NCBI GenBank assembly: GCA_964425215.1
Contig: CAYRLW010000042.1
Span: 1-35,936 of the forward strand
Direction of reading: 5' to 3'
Source of the DNA: CAYRLW01 sp964425215
Lineage (GTDB): Bacteria; Spirochaetota; Spirochaetia; Treponematales; Breznakiellaceae
Length of the DNA stretch: 35,936 bases
The notes beneath the pieces were generated by a model. It made no database searches, was not told where the DNA came from, and was given only the letters and a program-made list of their open reading frames with translations. Positions 1 to 7,794 of the stretch are shown here, one piece after another. A program made the translations under genes and the position numbers. The stretch's first letter is position 1. The number at the start of each line of letters is the position of its first letter.

Positions 1-432
1 AGGGTGAATCGAAACTGGACCGCGTATGCCAATGGAAACGCCTTCACTGTCCTCTGTACCTTCTTCTTTTTTGCCTTTTTTCCCTTTGAATGCAAATACC
101 TGACCAAAAGAGCGTACATCCAGCCAAGTTTGGCACGCTGCTTTTTGGAATTCTTTTTTATTACTCATATTGATATTTTTGAGCATACCTTCTGCACGTT
201 CTCTTAAGCTAGTGTAATCATCAACACGATTATCATCGGATTGAACAAAAATCTGGTACCCCATATCCTGTAAACGGTTTCGAATCTTGCGTTTTATAGC
301 AACATCAGAAATTTCACCAATACCTTCATACGTTACACGTGGACGATTACCATTGAGTGGATCACCATTGGGATTGGCATGTTGTACCGTTACAATAACC
401 GCAAAATCAATTTTCTTTGTTAGGTTTGCCAT
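1..432 (-). CDS. cas7: Cas7 (Csd2), type I-C Cascade backbone subunit, partial
   Basis: Cas7 of type I-C polymerises along the crRNA spacer to form the backbone of the Cascade surveillance complex. Only the first 144 codons are present; the frame is still open at base 1, so the C-terminal half is outside the window. The N-terminus reads MANLTKKIDFAVIVTVQHAN followed by PNGDPLNGNRPR, the typical Csd2 opening. The ATG at 432-430 has a strong Shine-Dalgarno (AAGGAGA, 8 bases upstream). It lies 25 bp downstream of the cas8c stop, in the normal I-C order, so cas4, cas1 and cas2 would be expected further left. The family call is secure; the truncation is a window effect and no decay is visible. Confidence 0.93.
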   Translation of the reverse strand, partial: MANLTKKIDFAVIVTVQHANPNGDPLNGNRPRVTYEGIGEISDVAIKRKIRNRLQDMGYQIFVQSDDNRVDDYTSLRERAEGMLKNINMSNKKEFQKAACQTWLDVRSFGQVFAFKGKKGKKEEGTEDSEGVSIGIRGPVSIHP

Positions 433-457
433 ACTAGTCTTCTCCTTGGTTATAAAG

Positions 458-850
458 TTATTTGTTTGTATCGATATCATTTCTCTCTTCATTTGAAGAA
501 AAATCTGATTTTTCAAGTAGTGTTTGCCGCTGGCAGTAATACCCAATGAGATATTCTCCTGTGAGAGGCTTGTTTCCTTCTAGAGCTTCTGGATTAAGAC
601 TGACAATTTCAGCGATTAGATTTTTGTAGTAATGAGCACCTCCTAGCCGTATCATGTAAGGGGTAAGCGCTTCATGAAGCTGTTTCCACGTTTGGTATGG
701 ACGCTGTGAAAATTGCTGCATATAGCGCGCCGCGTTGGTGGATCGTTTTTCCTTACTCTTAAAGAGTGCTCGTTCTTCAAGTATATCTGCTATAGCAAGC
801 AATCTGCCATACAGATAATCTCTTGTTGCTCTTTTTTCATCGAGAGCCAT
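458..850 (-). CDS. cas11c: Cas11c small subunit from an internal start in cas8c
   Basis: In characterised type I-C systems the Cas11c small subunit is made by internal initiation near the 3' end of cas8c and packs along the Cascade belly. Here an in-frame ATG (850-848) follows a near-perfect Shine-Dalgarno, AAGGAGG at 865-859, with 8 bases of spacing. The SD is embedded in the codons for KENKEVFI. The product would be 130 residues, starting MALDEKRATRDYLYG, rich in charged and helical residues, close to the known Cas11c size of about 120-130. The SD and frame are seen directly; production of the protein is inferred from the family. A standard gene caller would miss it because it is nested in cas8c. 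Confidence 0.82.
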   Translation of the reverse strand: MALDEKRATRDYLYGRLLAIADILEERALFKSKEKRSTNAARYMQQFSQRPYQTWKQLHEALTPYMIRLGGAHYYKNLIAEIVSLNPEALEGNKPLTGEYLIGYYCQRQTLLEKSDFSSNEERNDIDTNK

Positions 851-2392
851 AATAAAAACCTCCTTATTTTCTTTGTATTTTCGATAGAGTGCACAGGCAA
901 TTGTTAATGCTTTGTCCCATTCGTTACTGGTCAGTCCAGCTCGGTTGGATGCACGTCTTACTACAGAATCGACTAAATCGCGCGGAATAGGTTGACCATC
1001 TACAATACAGGGGAGCAGACGTTTGATGGTAGCTTTTTTTAGTTTGTCATCCAGGCGGCTACCATAGGCAGCTTCGGCAATGCTGGCTGGAGCTGGTGCT
1101 CCGTTAAATGGAATATACCGTTGTTGTTCTTCATTGTAATGATAGGTATGTCGCCAGGCACAGGTCTTGTGCCAGTTTTCTATGCGCTCCAGAAACTCTG
1201 AGCCTTTCAGCGCACGGTAATAGACGATGGACAGTCGGCCTGTAGTAGCTGAATCTACAGCCATTACGACAATATCTGTTCTATCGCCTATTTTTTCTCG
1301 ATATCCAGAAATTTTTTTCTTAAGCCGATTTGCGACATCCTGAGCAGTATCGGCAGTATTGCTTCCTTCAGTAGGGGTATCCTCATCTAATTCGTCAATT
1401 GGGTCTTTAGTCGGTTGTGGGACTTTTGCACCTGACGTCGCCCATGCTATAACACCTAAATCACCTGTAACATATCCTTGACGACTCATAAGCCAGCGAA
1501 GTGCGGAATGAGCTTTTTGAGTGGTCTCAAATCCGACAGTTACACATTCGGTAGGCGTTATAAATCTACCTCTATAGGTGAAATTTGACTGGTCGTTGGA
1601 AGATATGAGCTTTGCCTTGTCCCCATCATTCCGAATCTTGGCGGGATGTTGGTCAGCCGTAAAACTTTCCTCCCCTGTCACATAGCACAGGGATTTGATT
1701 TGCCTGGTGGCTGAGTAATAATCAATCCATGATTGGATCACTTCTGGGCTTTTCCAGACTTCAGCAACAGTATCAAAACCCTCAACTCTCCAGCGCACAA
1801 ACGCATCTGCCTGCCAACTTTTTAATTTATCATTTTTTTTGTCAATTCCACCAGGCAATAAATCAAATATGTCTATAGGCGCATCTCTCGCTTTTATAAC
1901 AGGTCTTTCAATATAAAGTTTATTTTCTTCGTTTGCAAACAACACATTTGCATTAACTAAATCGCGAATGATATTGCCCCTATTCACATACTTAAAAACA
2001 GCATGTACTTTTACTGGGGCGCTATATTGTATCCAGGAAGACAAAAGTTCCAGATAAGATCCAAAATAATGATTTTTTTCGCCCCCATATGTTATGTAAT
2101 CTGCGGCAATATATTGCAATTTATCACAAAGGGGATGTGCGGCCTCACCGCTTGTGCGTCCTGCCGACTTTTCTGTGCAAGGAATAATTGTACGAGCTTC
2201 ATCTTTATTTAACACGCGTGCGCGCCTGAACTCCCCTTGTGCATCAAGTGTGATTTCAATATGTGCTTTTTGTGTGGTATGGCAGATTGGCAAAAGCGGT
2301 ACCTGTTCATTGCCTTCTTCGCTATTTTCCACAATGCCAACCATATTCTTACAATTCTCATAAGTTTCGTAAAGGCTTTGGATCCAATTCAT
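458..2392 (-). CDS. cas8c: Cas8c (Csd1), type I-C Cascade large subunit
   Basis: Large subunit of the type I-C interference complex, which in this family recognises the PAM and recruits Cas3. The 644-residue product begins MNWIQSLYETYENCK, a typical Csd1 start, and matches the usual family length of about 600-700. An upstream ATG at 2446 was rejected: the ATG at 2392 has AAGGAGAGG just upstream and lies one base after the cas5c stop (tgaGATG arrangement), indicating translational coupling. The last 130 codons also carry an internal translation start for Cas11c (see that entry). No frameshift is seen. The DNA is A+T-richer than the chromosomal genes to the right. Confidence 0.92.
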   Translation of the reverse strand: MNWIQSLYETYENCKNMVGIVENSEEGNEQVPLLPICHTTQKAHIEITLDAQGEFRRARVLNKDEARTIIPCTEKSAGRTSGEAAHPLCDKLQYIAADYITYGGEKNHYFGSYLELLSSWIQYSAPVKVHAVFKYVNRGNIIRDLVNANVLFANEENKLYIERPVIKARDAPIDIFDLLPGGIDKKNDKLKSWQADAFVRWRVEGFDTVAEVWKSPEVIQSWIDYYSATRQIKSLCYVTGEESFTADQHPAKIRNDGDKAKLISSNDQSNFTYRGRFITPTECVTVGFETTQKAHSALRWLMSRQGYVTGDLGVIAWATSGAKVPQPTKDPIDELDEDTPTEGSNTADTAQDVANRLKKKISGYREKIGDRTDIVVMAVDSATTGRLSIVYYRALKGSEFLERIENWHKTCAWRHTYHYNEEQQRYIPFNGAPAPASIAEAAYGSRLDDKLKKATIKRLLPCIVDGQPIPRDLVDSVVRRASNRAGLTSNEWDKALTIACALYRKYKENKEVFIMALDEKRATRDYLYGRLLAIADILEERALFKSKEKRSTNAARYMQQFSQRPYQTWKQLHEALTPYMIRLGGAHYYKNLIAEIVSLNPEALEGNKPLTGEYLIGYYCQRQTLLEKSDFSSNEERNDIDTNK

Positions 2393-2393
2393 C

Positions 2394-3134
2394 TCATGCC
2401 TCTCCTTCTTTATAGCCTTCGAGCAAGCCTTCTTCCACCAAACCAACGCTTTCAGGAGGATTAGCTTGCATTAAACGAACTAACTTACGAATTATTTGCT
2501 CGTTATCAGGTTTTGGAAATTCTATGATGCCGTTACTCATTTTAGCCCGCCAGAATCGCGCAAAAAATTTTCCTATATTGTTTTCATCGAGCTCAGTTTC
2601 ATCAGGGTAGTCAAAACCGTGGAACATCAAGCCAAAAGCCATATCACCGTAATTATCATAAAAACCATTACCTTCACCAAAAACACAGGGCTCAACATAA
2701 CCCTGACATTCCCGTGTTCCGAGAAAGATATCTCGTCTACCACCGCGTTCGATCATGCGCTTAGCTACATAATAATGTTTATTTTCGTTACGGTCATCCT
2801 TTAGGTCGGGCCGCTTGTAATTCCAATCGAAATGAGCGTGCACTTGATACTCAACGTCTACAAGATAGGTGTAGATTGAAAGGTCGTTTCCGCTCGATTG
2901 ATACTTAATTGGTTTTGCCCCACGTGGCTGTGTGCGTATGGGTTTCATAACACGGACTTTGTCTATGTACCATATAATGGTCGGTTTCCAATACACCGAG
3001 CTCAAGATTCCCTTTAAGGCTTCGTATGTGGGAACCTGGTAGGAATACTTTTCACCGCCAATGCGGGTCAGCGGGTCGGTGAACAGGGCATATCTGCCAC
3101 ACACTTTAAAACTAACACTATTTTTATGTTCCAT
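2394..3134 (-). CDS. cas5c: Cas5c (Cas5d), type I-C pre-crRNA processing endonuclease
   Basis: In type I-C, which lacks Cas6, Cas5c cuts the CRISPR repeat hairpin of pre-crRNA and stays bound to the 5' handle in Cascade. The 246-residue protein fits the family length. It opens with a RAMP-like strand, VSFKVCGRYALFTDP, and has the region GGEKYSYQVPTYEALKGIL typical of Cas5d, plus a glycine-containing stretch FGEGNGFYDNYGDM near the C-terminus. The start at 3134 has AAAGGAGG that overlaps the cas3 stop (TAAAGGAGG), so the two are coupled with an 11-bp gap. The stop abuts the cas8c start. Catalytic residues were not individually assigned. Confidence 0.92.
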   Translation of the reverse strand: MEHKNSVSFKVCGRYALFTDPLTRIGGEKYSYQVPTYEALKGILSSVYWKPTIIWYIDKVRVMKPIRTQPRGAKPIKYQSSGNDLSIYTYLVDVEYQVHAHFDWNYKRPDLKDDRNENKHYYVAKRMIERGGRRDIFLGTRECQGYVEPCVFGEGNGFYDNYGDMAFGLMFHGFDYPDETELDENNIGKFFARFWRAKMSNGIIEFPKPDNEQIIRKLVRLMQANPPESVGLVEEGLLEGYKEGEA

Positions 3135-3145
3135 CGTAGCCTCCT

Positions 3146-6100
3146 TTATTCTATATATATAGGCATATTGTTTACTGGTTCTTCGCCCCAGCCAAAATCT
3201 TTGCTGTAATATTGTTCATCAAGATAGTAAATCCCTGTTCCTTCCTGAACCTCATAAATAGCGCCTGCTTCCAATAGTTTTTTGAGTTGATGATTGTAAA
3301 GATTCACTGAATATCGTTGTGCCCGTTTGAGCAACTTGCCCTGTTTCTCCAGTACGGAGGTTTTGCACAATTCTACGATGATTTCTTTGCCATCTCCGTA
3401 AGGAACTAAAACACCGCGTGTTGGCGAATCTATTACCCTGAATTGCTCAGCGGCAGATTTGAACGATTGCCGCATAAGTATTTCCGGGGCATCACTGTTA
3501 TGGGTTGCTTTATAGGCTTTTACTGAGAGTTCATTCATTGATAACAGGTTGAACAAATTATCGTTTCGTCCTATTTCTGAAGTTGCACTTACAGGATAGT
3601 TCATATTTTCTTTCTGTGAGTTATAGTAATAGTTGTAAAACGAGGCAATCGCATCTATCCCAATAGGGTCGTTTCCAAAAGTGTCCGGAGAATTTTTAAA
3701 ATCATCGAGAACTCGTTCTGCTTGATCACGCCCGACTTTAATGTCTTTTAGTCGGTCAAGATTCTCTAATTTTGGATTAACTACCCACACGATCCCTCCG
3801 TCTTCGAGTAAGCCGTGACGGTTACAGCGCCCCGCTGATTGGGTTATGGAATCAAGCCCAGCTAGGGCGCGGATGACCGCCCCAAAGTCAATATCCACGC
3901 CCGCTTCTATTAATTGTGTACTAACACAAATAACATGTTCTTTTGCTTCCAATTTAGCCTTGATTACTTCTAGGTTATCCTTGCGGTGTGCGGGACACAT
4001 ATTTGTGCTCAAATGATAGAGTGCTGTGCAGAGATTTCGGTTCTTGATTTCCTGATACAAGGCCTGCGCTGAAGCGCGCGTATTGACCACGATCAGCACG
4101 CTGCCTTTTTCGTCCAGCGCTTTTTTAGCAAGGTCAGCAATCTCGGCGTTGGTCCAGCCGCCGGGTTTGCGCTCATCATACACTTCGACGCGCTTCAAGT
4201 TCTTAAACAATTCTGGCTCATCCTTGATAATTTTATATTCGGGCTCAATGGTCAATTTTCGATACTCATTCGGTAATTTGTCGAGTGGCGGCTGGGTAGC
4301 AGTGCAAAGCACAACCGTTGAGCCACAATCATGAGTTAGAAAACGCATCGCCGCGTTTAGCATGTGAATGATTTTGATTGGAACAGTCTGAATTTCGTCC
4401 AGGATTATCACCGAATTTGCCAGTTGGTGCATACGCCGGGCATCTCGTGTCCCTGATCCGAACAATGTCTCTAAAAACTGAACCTGTGTGGTAAACACAA
4501 TCGGTGCATCCCAGTTTTCCCCCAGCAGGTTGTGGCGATGGGTCTCTTTTTCTGGCGTCAAATTAGAGTGATGTTCGAGAACGACCTTATCGCGCTCTTC
4601 TGGCTTTTCAAGAATTTCACGCACTTTGTCCGCGTTCTGGTCAATGATGGTGATGTAGGGGACGATATAAAAGACCCGATCCATCTTATGCTTCTGCGCG
4701 TGATGCAAAGCAAAGCGTAGACTTGCCAGCGTCTTTCCGCCTCCTGTCGGGACGGTCAACTGGTATATACCCTTTGGCTTTTGCGCCACCTCCAGACACG
4801 CTTGCGCCACCTGCGCCCGCAGTTGATTGACCTCCCAGGCGCGGCTTCCCGCCTTCATCTTTGCCATTTCCTGCGCATACTCGGCATATTTCGTTTCGAG
4901 CCGTTCGATGAGCATCACCCAGGGAACATACTTGCCGTAATTGCGGATTTCTTCGTTGAAAGGGTTCTCGAAATCGGCGGTGTTCAGGCGGTCGGCTTCC
5001 AGGACGCAACTGAGCAGGAAACGCGCCAGCAATCCACGCTTGAACCACCTGATCTCTTTCGATTCGTTAGGTTCTTTCATGGACTCGAAGATAAATTGAT
5101 AAAAACCTTTTTCAATCGGTTGAGCAAGAATCTTATCTATTTCATTTTCAATCTCAGACAGGTTGCCTCTGGCTTCAGCAAGATGTGTCTGGTCTTTGTC
5201 TTTGTTAATCCGGCGCTCAAACTCATTAAAACCATCAGGCTTTAAGCAATCTATTAGCCCCGAATGATGTGAAGCAATCGCCAGGGCCAAAAACTGGGCG
5301 AGAATCTTGCCCTCTTTTCCTCTATCAGCGAGTTTCTCGTAAATTAATTGCGCACCAGCTGTGGAGTGGTCAATTTCGCCACGTTTAGCCGTTGAATATC
5401 CTTCTTCATCGGGGTTAATTTTTCCCTCTTGTGTTCTCAAATAGTCTTGATATTCCTTACTCGCTTTCCCAAAATCATGCAGTAAGCCGATTATTCTACC
5501 AATCTCTGGAAGTCCAACTTTGGATGATAGTTTTGCGGCGATTTCAGCCGTCTCTTGTAGATGCTCCCGTAACAATTGGGCTTCGTTATCGCCCTTGCGC
5601 CAATGGGCGATTAAAGTATCTTCTGGTTTGATTTCTCCCACTCCATACATTTGTGCAAGCCGTTGCGCCTCCTTTTCTAACGTGGACCGCAGTGTTGCCG
5701 GTGCAAGAACTTCACAGTCCGCGCCCCAGCCTCGGATCCAGGGAAGCATTTCCTGCGGTTCGGCAATAGTCGCCCGCCAGATGATTGACCCATCATCCTG
5801 GTCTTCTGTTTCCTGGGATGAATGCCAGAGGCTTTCCTTGACCCGATTGACAACCCTGCGGCTAAAACGTAACACAATAGTCTTTGGAGCCTCTTCGGAG
5901 TACCATATGCCCCAGGCGTCGGCGAGTAAGGCTCGGGGATCAAAACTTTCTGGAATTTTATAATCATCGTTAGTTTTTTCTGCTCGTTCGATCCGTTCTA
6001 TTTTGTATGTTCGGATAGCACCGGGTGGTTCACTTAAACAGATGAGCTGGGTTGTCTGTCCAACGGCATAGGGCTCTATAAAGTAGGGACTTACTGTATA

Positions 6101-6616
6101 TTCAAAAATTTTATTCATCCGTTCGCTTCGATGCCAGATTTTTACTTTTCGTAAATTAGCCCACCCTTCGGTTAACACCTCGAGGATGCGAACATAGTTT
6201 GGATCATCCTTTTGCAAGTCATCATCCATCATATCCGCCGCAATTCGAATATGTTCGCTAATTCGTGAAGCCCAGCGGCTCATGGATAAGCTTAATTTCC
6301 TGAGCGCCGAAGCAGCATGGGGATTTTTTCGATCCATTCGGGTTGCGAGGATCCTGCTAGCCAAATGGAGCGACATGGCTTCGTGTAGATTGATGTTTAA
6401 GTTGATAAGGTCCGCGTTTCTATCAATTTTTAGCTTATTCCCATCGGCATCATCAATATAAATTGATGCAGGTAGATCCGCGAGATCCCGATTAATTGTA
6501 GATCGATCCACCTGGAGCCGTCGGGCTATTTCTGACTGGGTCAAACCTTCAGGGTGAGCTAAAAGGAGTTTTTCGATCTGTAATAACCGGCTAGCTTTAT
6601 TTTCCGCTCTGTCCAT
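3146..6616 (-). CDS. cas3: WYL-regulator/Cas3 fusion (HTH-WYL-WCX-HD-helicase)
   Basis: A 1156-residue fusion in one uninterrupted frame. Residues 1-330 read as a complete YafY-type regulator: DeoR-like HTH (about 9-47, SEIARRLQVDRSTINRDL), WYL domain (about 150-240) and WCX domain (about 243-325, ending WIRGWGADCEVLAPATLR then LEKEAQRLAQMYG, a usual C-terminus for such regulators). From about 335 it is a normal type I-C Cas3. The HD nuclease has H380-D381, H417 and H450-H451. The SF2 helicase has Walker A TVPTGGGKT (621-629), DEIQ (740-743), CTATQ (771-775) and QSAGRCNRHG (926-935). Cas3 degrades targets bound by Cascade; the WYL part presumably senses a ligand or nucleic acid and binds DNA. 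The ATG at 6616 has GAGG upstream. Processing into two proteins cannot be excluded. Confidence 0.93.
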   Translation of the reverse strand: MDRAENKASRLLQIEKLLLAHPEGLTQSEIARRLQVDRSTINRDLADLPASIYIDDADGNKLKIDRNADLINLNINLHEAMSLHLASRILATRMDRKNPHAASALRKLSLSMSRWASRISEHIRIAADMMDDDLQKDDPNYVRILEVLTEGWANLRKVKIWHRSERMNKIFEYTVSPYFIEPYAVGQTTQLICLSEPPGAIRTYKIERIERAEKTNDDYKIPESFDPRALLADAWGIWYSEEAPKTIVLRFSRRVVNRVKESLWHSSQETEDQDDGSIIWRATIAEPQEMLPWIRGWGADCEVLAPATLRSTLEKEAQRLAQMYGVGEIKPEDTLIAHWRKGDNEAQLLREHLQETAEIAAKLSSKVGLPEIGRIIGLLHDFGKASKEYQDYLRTQEGKINPDEEGYSTAKRGEIDHSTAGAQLIYEKLADRGKEGKILAQFLALAIASHHSGLIDCLKPDGFNEFERRINKDKDQTHLAEARGNLSEIENEIDKILAQPIEKGFYQFIFESMKEPNESKEIRWFKRGLLARFLLSCVLEADRLNTADFENPFNEEIRNYGKYVPWVMLIERLETKYAEYAQEMAKMKAGSRAWEVNQLRAQVAQACLEVAQKPKGIYQLTVPTGGGKTLASLRFALHHAQKHKMDRVFYIVPYITIIDQNADKVREILEKPEERDKVVLEHHSNLTPEKETHRHNLLGENWDAPIVFTTQVQFLETLFGSGTRDARRMHQLANSVIILDEIQTVPIKIIHMLNAAMRFLTHDCGSTVVLCTATQPPLDKLPNEYRKLTIEPEYKIIKDEPELFKNLKRVEVYDERKPGGWTNAEIADLAKKALDEKGSVLIVVNTRASAQALYQEIKNRNLCTALYHLSTNMCPAHRKDNLEVIKAKLEAKEHVICVSTQLIEAGVDIDFGAVIRALAGLDSITQSAGRCNRHGLLEDGGIVWVVNPKLENLDRLKDIKVGRDQAERVLDDFKNSPDTFGNDPIGIDAIASFYNYYYNSQKENMNYPVSATSEIGRNDNLFNLLSMNELSVKAYKATHNSDAPEILMRQSFKSAAEQFRVIDSPTRGVLVPYGDGKEIIVELCKTSVLEKQGKLLKRAQRYSVNLYNHQLKKLLEAGAIYEVQEGTGIYYLDEQYYSKDFGWGEEPVNNMPIYIE

Positions 6617-6646
6617 TCTAAACGCCTCAATTCCGTATGTTTTGTT

Positions 6647-6682
6647 AGTATATCACCGCTTTGTTGCAGGTAAAGCAACAAA
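6647..6682 (-). promoter_or_regulatory. cas operon promoter with inverted-repeat operator
   Basis: Reading the minus strand, TTTACC (6674-6669) and TATACT (6652-6647) form a -35/-10 pair with 16-bp spacing, placing transcription start about 25 bases before the cas3 ATG. The -35 box lies exactly in the 7-base loop of a perfect 8+8 inverted repeat, TTTGTTGC (6660-6667) and GCAACAAA (6675-6682). A dimeric HTH protein on this palindrome would block RNA polymerase. The encoded Cas3 carries an HTH-WYL regulator, so autoregulation is a reasonable inference. The flanking 6683-6780 is A+T-rich with no gene or CRISPR repeat visible. Confidence 0.6.
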
Positions 6683-6780
6683 ATTTTATTTTTTTAATAA
6701 ATAGAGCCTTCTAGGATAAAAATTTCTATCATAACAAGATTGATGTATGTCCGGGTGGATTATCAATTTTTTTAATAATA

Positions 6781-6933
6781 GAGGCTCTTTCAAAACCCAG
6801 GGAGTTTTGAAAGAGCTACCTTAGATGTATATGCAGTATTTTTGCTTTTCTTTATAATATAAATATTTATTTTTAAATTGCAAAAATACTGCAAGAGGTG
6901 TTTGCAAAAGTAACAGACTTTTGCAAACACCTC
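6781..6933 (+). mobile_element. 153-bp palindromic MITE-like element, copy A
   Basis: A 153-bp element with no ORF, bounded by GAGGCTCTTTCAAAA at the left and TTTTGCAAACACCTC at the right, and flanked on both sides by AATA (6777-6780 and 6934-6937), a likely 4-bp target duplication. It is built of three hairpins: a left one (arms about 15 bp), a central one (GCAGTATTTTTGC with GCAAAAATACTGC around an A+T-rich loop) and a right one (17-bp arms, perfect). Copy B at 10227-10379 is the same length, mostly identical and inverted. It lies at the junction between the cas island and the chromosomal genes. No transposase is encoded nearby, so it is taken as a non-autonomous element. Confidence 0.8.
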
Positions 6934-6973
6934 AATAGACAGACAAGTCCGATAAACTTCTAGCGTTATCGGT

Positions 6974-7573
6974 TCAGCGAAACCACAGGCTCGGCGCCGG
7001 GATCTCCGGTTTATACACCATAAGGGCCAGGACCCCTATGAGCGGCACGACTCCAGCCAATCCTATCCTCCATCGTAATTTGAGGAGTTGGATAAGTTCT
7101 TTTGGCAAAGCTGGATCCGAAGGATCAAGGGACGCCATAAGTTTTTTTACCCTATATTGGGTGGGTATGTCGCTTCCTATCCAAATCATCCCGGAGAATA
7201 TGAAGAGCAGAAACCCCAGAGATAGCCATCCTATTCTCCAGATATCACCCATGATGAAACTGAGGGAAAGACCCGAAACAAGGGATAGGATTATGAGCGG
7301 TGAGGAGATCCGGGCATCCAACCACGCTACCGTACCGTAGGTATGGAGGATTACCTCCTTGTGTCCCGAGCCGAGGCTTCTCCTTTCTCACAGCATGCCC
7401 ACGACGGCGTTGGCAAAGAAGAGGGTGGTGGCCGTAACGTGAACAAAGAGGACGTGAATATGAAGCGTCGGCTGGTTAAGAAGGGTGACAAAAATTTCAC
7501 GAAAAAATACAGCGAAGACGATGAGACCTCCCATCATGGTCAGGGAGATTATCAAAATGTGCTTTGTCTTCAT
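6974..7573 (-). pseudogene. DUF2269-like integral membrane protein, interrupted by in-frame TGA
   Basis: The minus-strand frame from ATG 7573 to the stop at 6974 is continuous except for one TGA at 7390-7388. The first part (61 residues, MKTKHILIISLTMMGG... ending NAVVGML) has two hydrophobic segments. After the TGA the same frame gives ERRSLGSGHKEVILHTYGTV, then LDARISSPLIILSLVSGL and further membrane segments ending with ALMVYKPEIP. Together this resembles the DUF2269 layout, whose N-terminal helix typically ends GLFW before a charged linker; the TGA stands where that Trp (TGG) is expected. It is therefore one gene hit by a TGG-to-TGA change, not two small genes. Function is unknown. An alternative is TGA readthrough or a downstream TTG restart at 7321. 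Confidence 0.7.
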
Positions 7574-7671
7574 GGTAAACCCCAGAAAAACCTTTCATGG
7601 CCGATGAAAATTACAACAGCCCACGACTATTGAAGTATAGACTAATTCCTTTATGAAAACTATTGTCCGCA

Positions 7672-7710
7672 GAAGCTTTTTCAAAACTCTCTGAATTTTG
7701 AAAGTGCCTC
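7672..7710. repeat. Decayed 39-bp hairpin of the same palindromic family
   Basis: The sequence GAAGCTTTTTCAAAACTC..GAATTTTGAAAGTGCCTC is the same length as the solo 39-bp hairpin at 33190 and resembles the left hairpin of the 153-bp elements, but several arm positions are mismatched and no flanking duplication is visible. It lies between the DUF2269-like gene and the serA promoter. It is probably an old copy. Confidence 0.6.
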
Positions 7711-7742
7711 TCTGGGATATGCATTCGCGGGGGTAAATTAAT

Positions 7743-7772
7743 TTGACAATTCTACGTAAGGGACCCTATCAT
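7743..7772 (+). promoter_or_regulatory. serA promoter
   Basis: A consensus -35 TTGACA (7743-7748), 18-bp spacer and -10 TATCAT (7767-7772). Transcription would begin near 7779, after the ATG at 7771 and about 16 bases before the ATG at 7795. This, plus AGGAG at 7785-7789, decides the serA start in favour of 7795. Confidence 0.65.
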
Positions 7773-7794
7773 GGAGCGAATAAAAGGAGTTCCC

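Noticed and set aside
2393..2446. Upstream start for cas8c at 2446
   Set aside because: It would overlap the cas5c coding end; the ATG at 2392 has a good SD and the conserved N-terminus.
4686..5048. 120-residue minus-strand frame inside cas3
   Set aside because: It overlaps the helicase Walker A region in another frame and shows no protein-like features.
5640..5690. Internal AAGGAGG near the WYL/Cas3 junction as a start signal for separate Cas3
   Set aside because: The only in-frame ATG is about 17 bases away, and the TTG at proper spacing is out of frame; noted only as a possible trace of a former gene boundary.
6617..6780. Looked for a CRISPR array or leader next to cas3
   Set aside because: No regularly spaced repeats; only one palindrome and A+T-rich DNA. 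The array is probably beyond the left edge.
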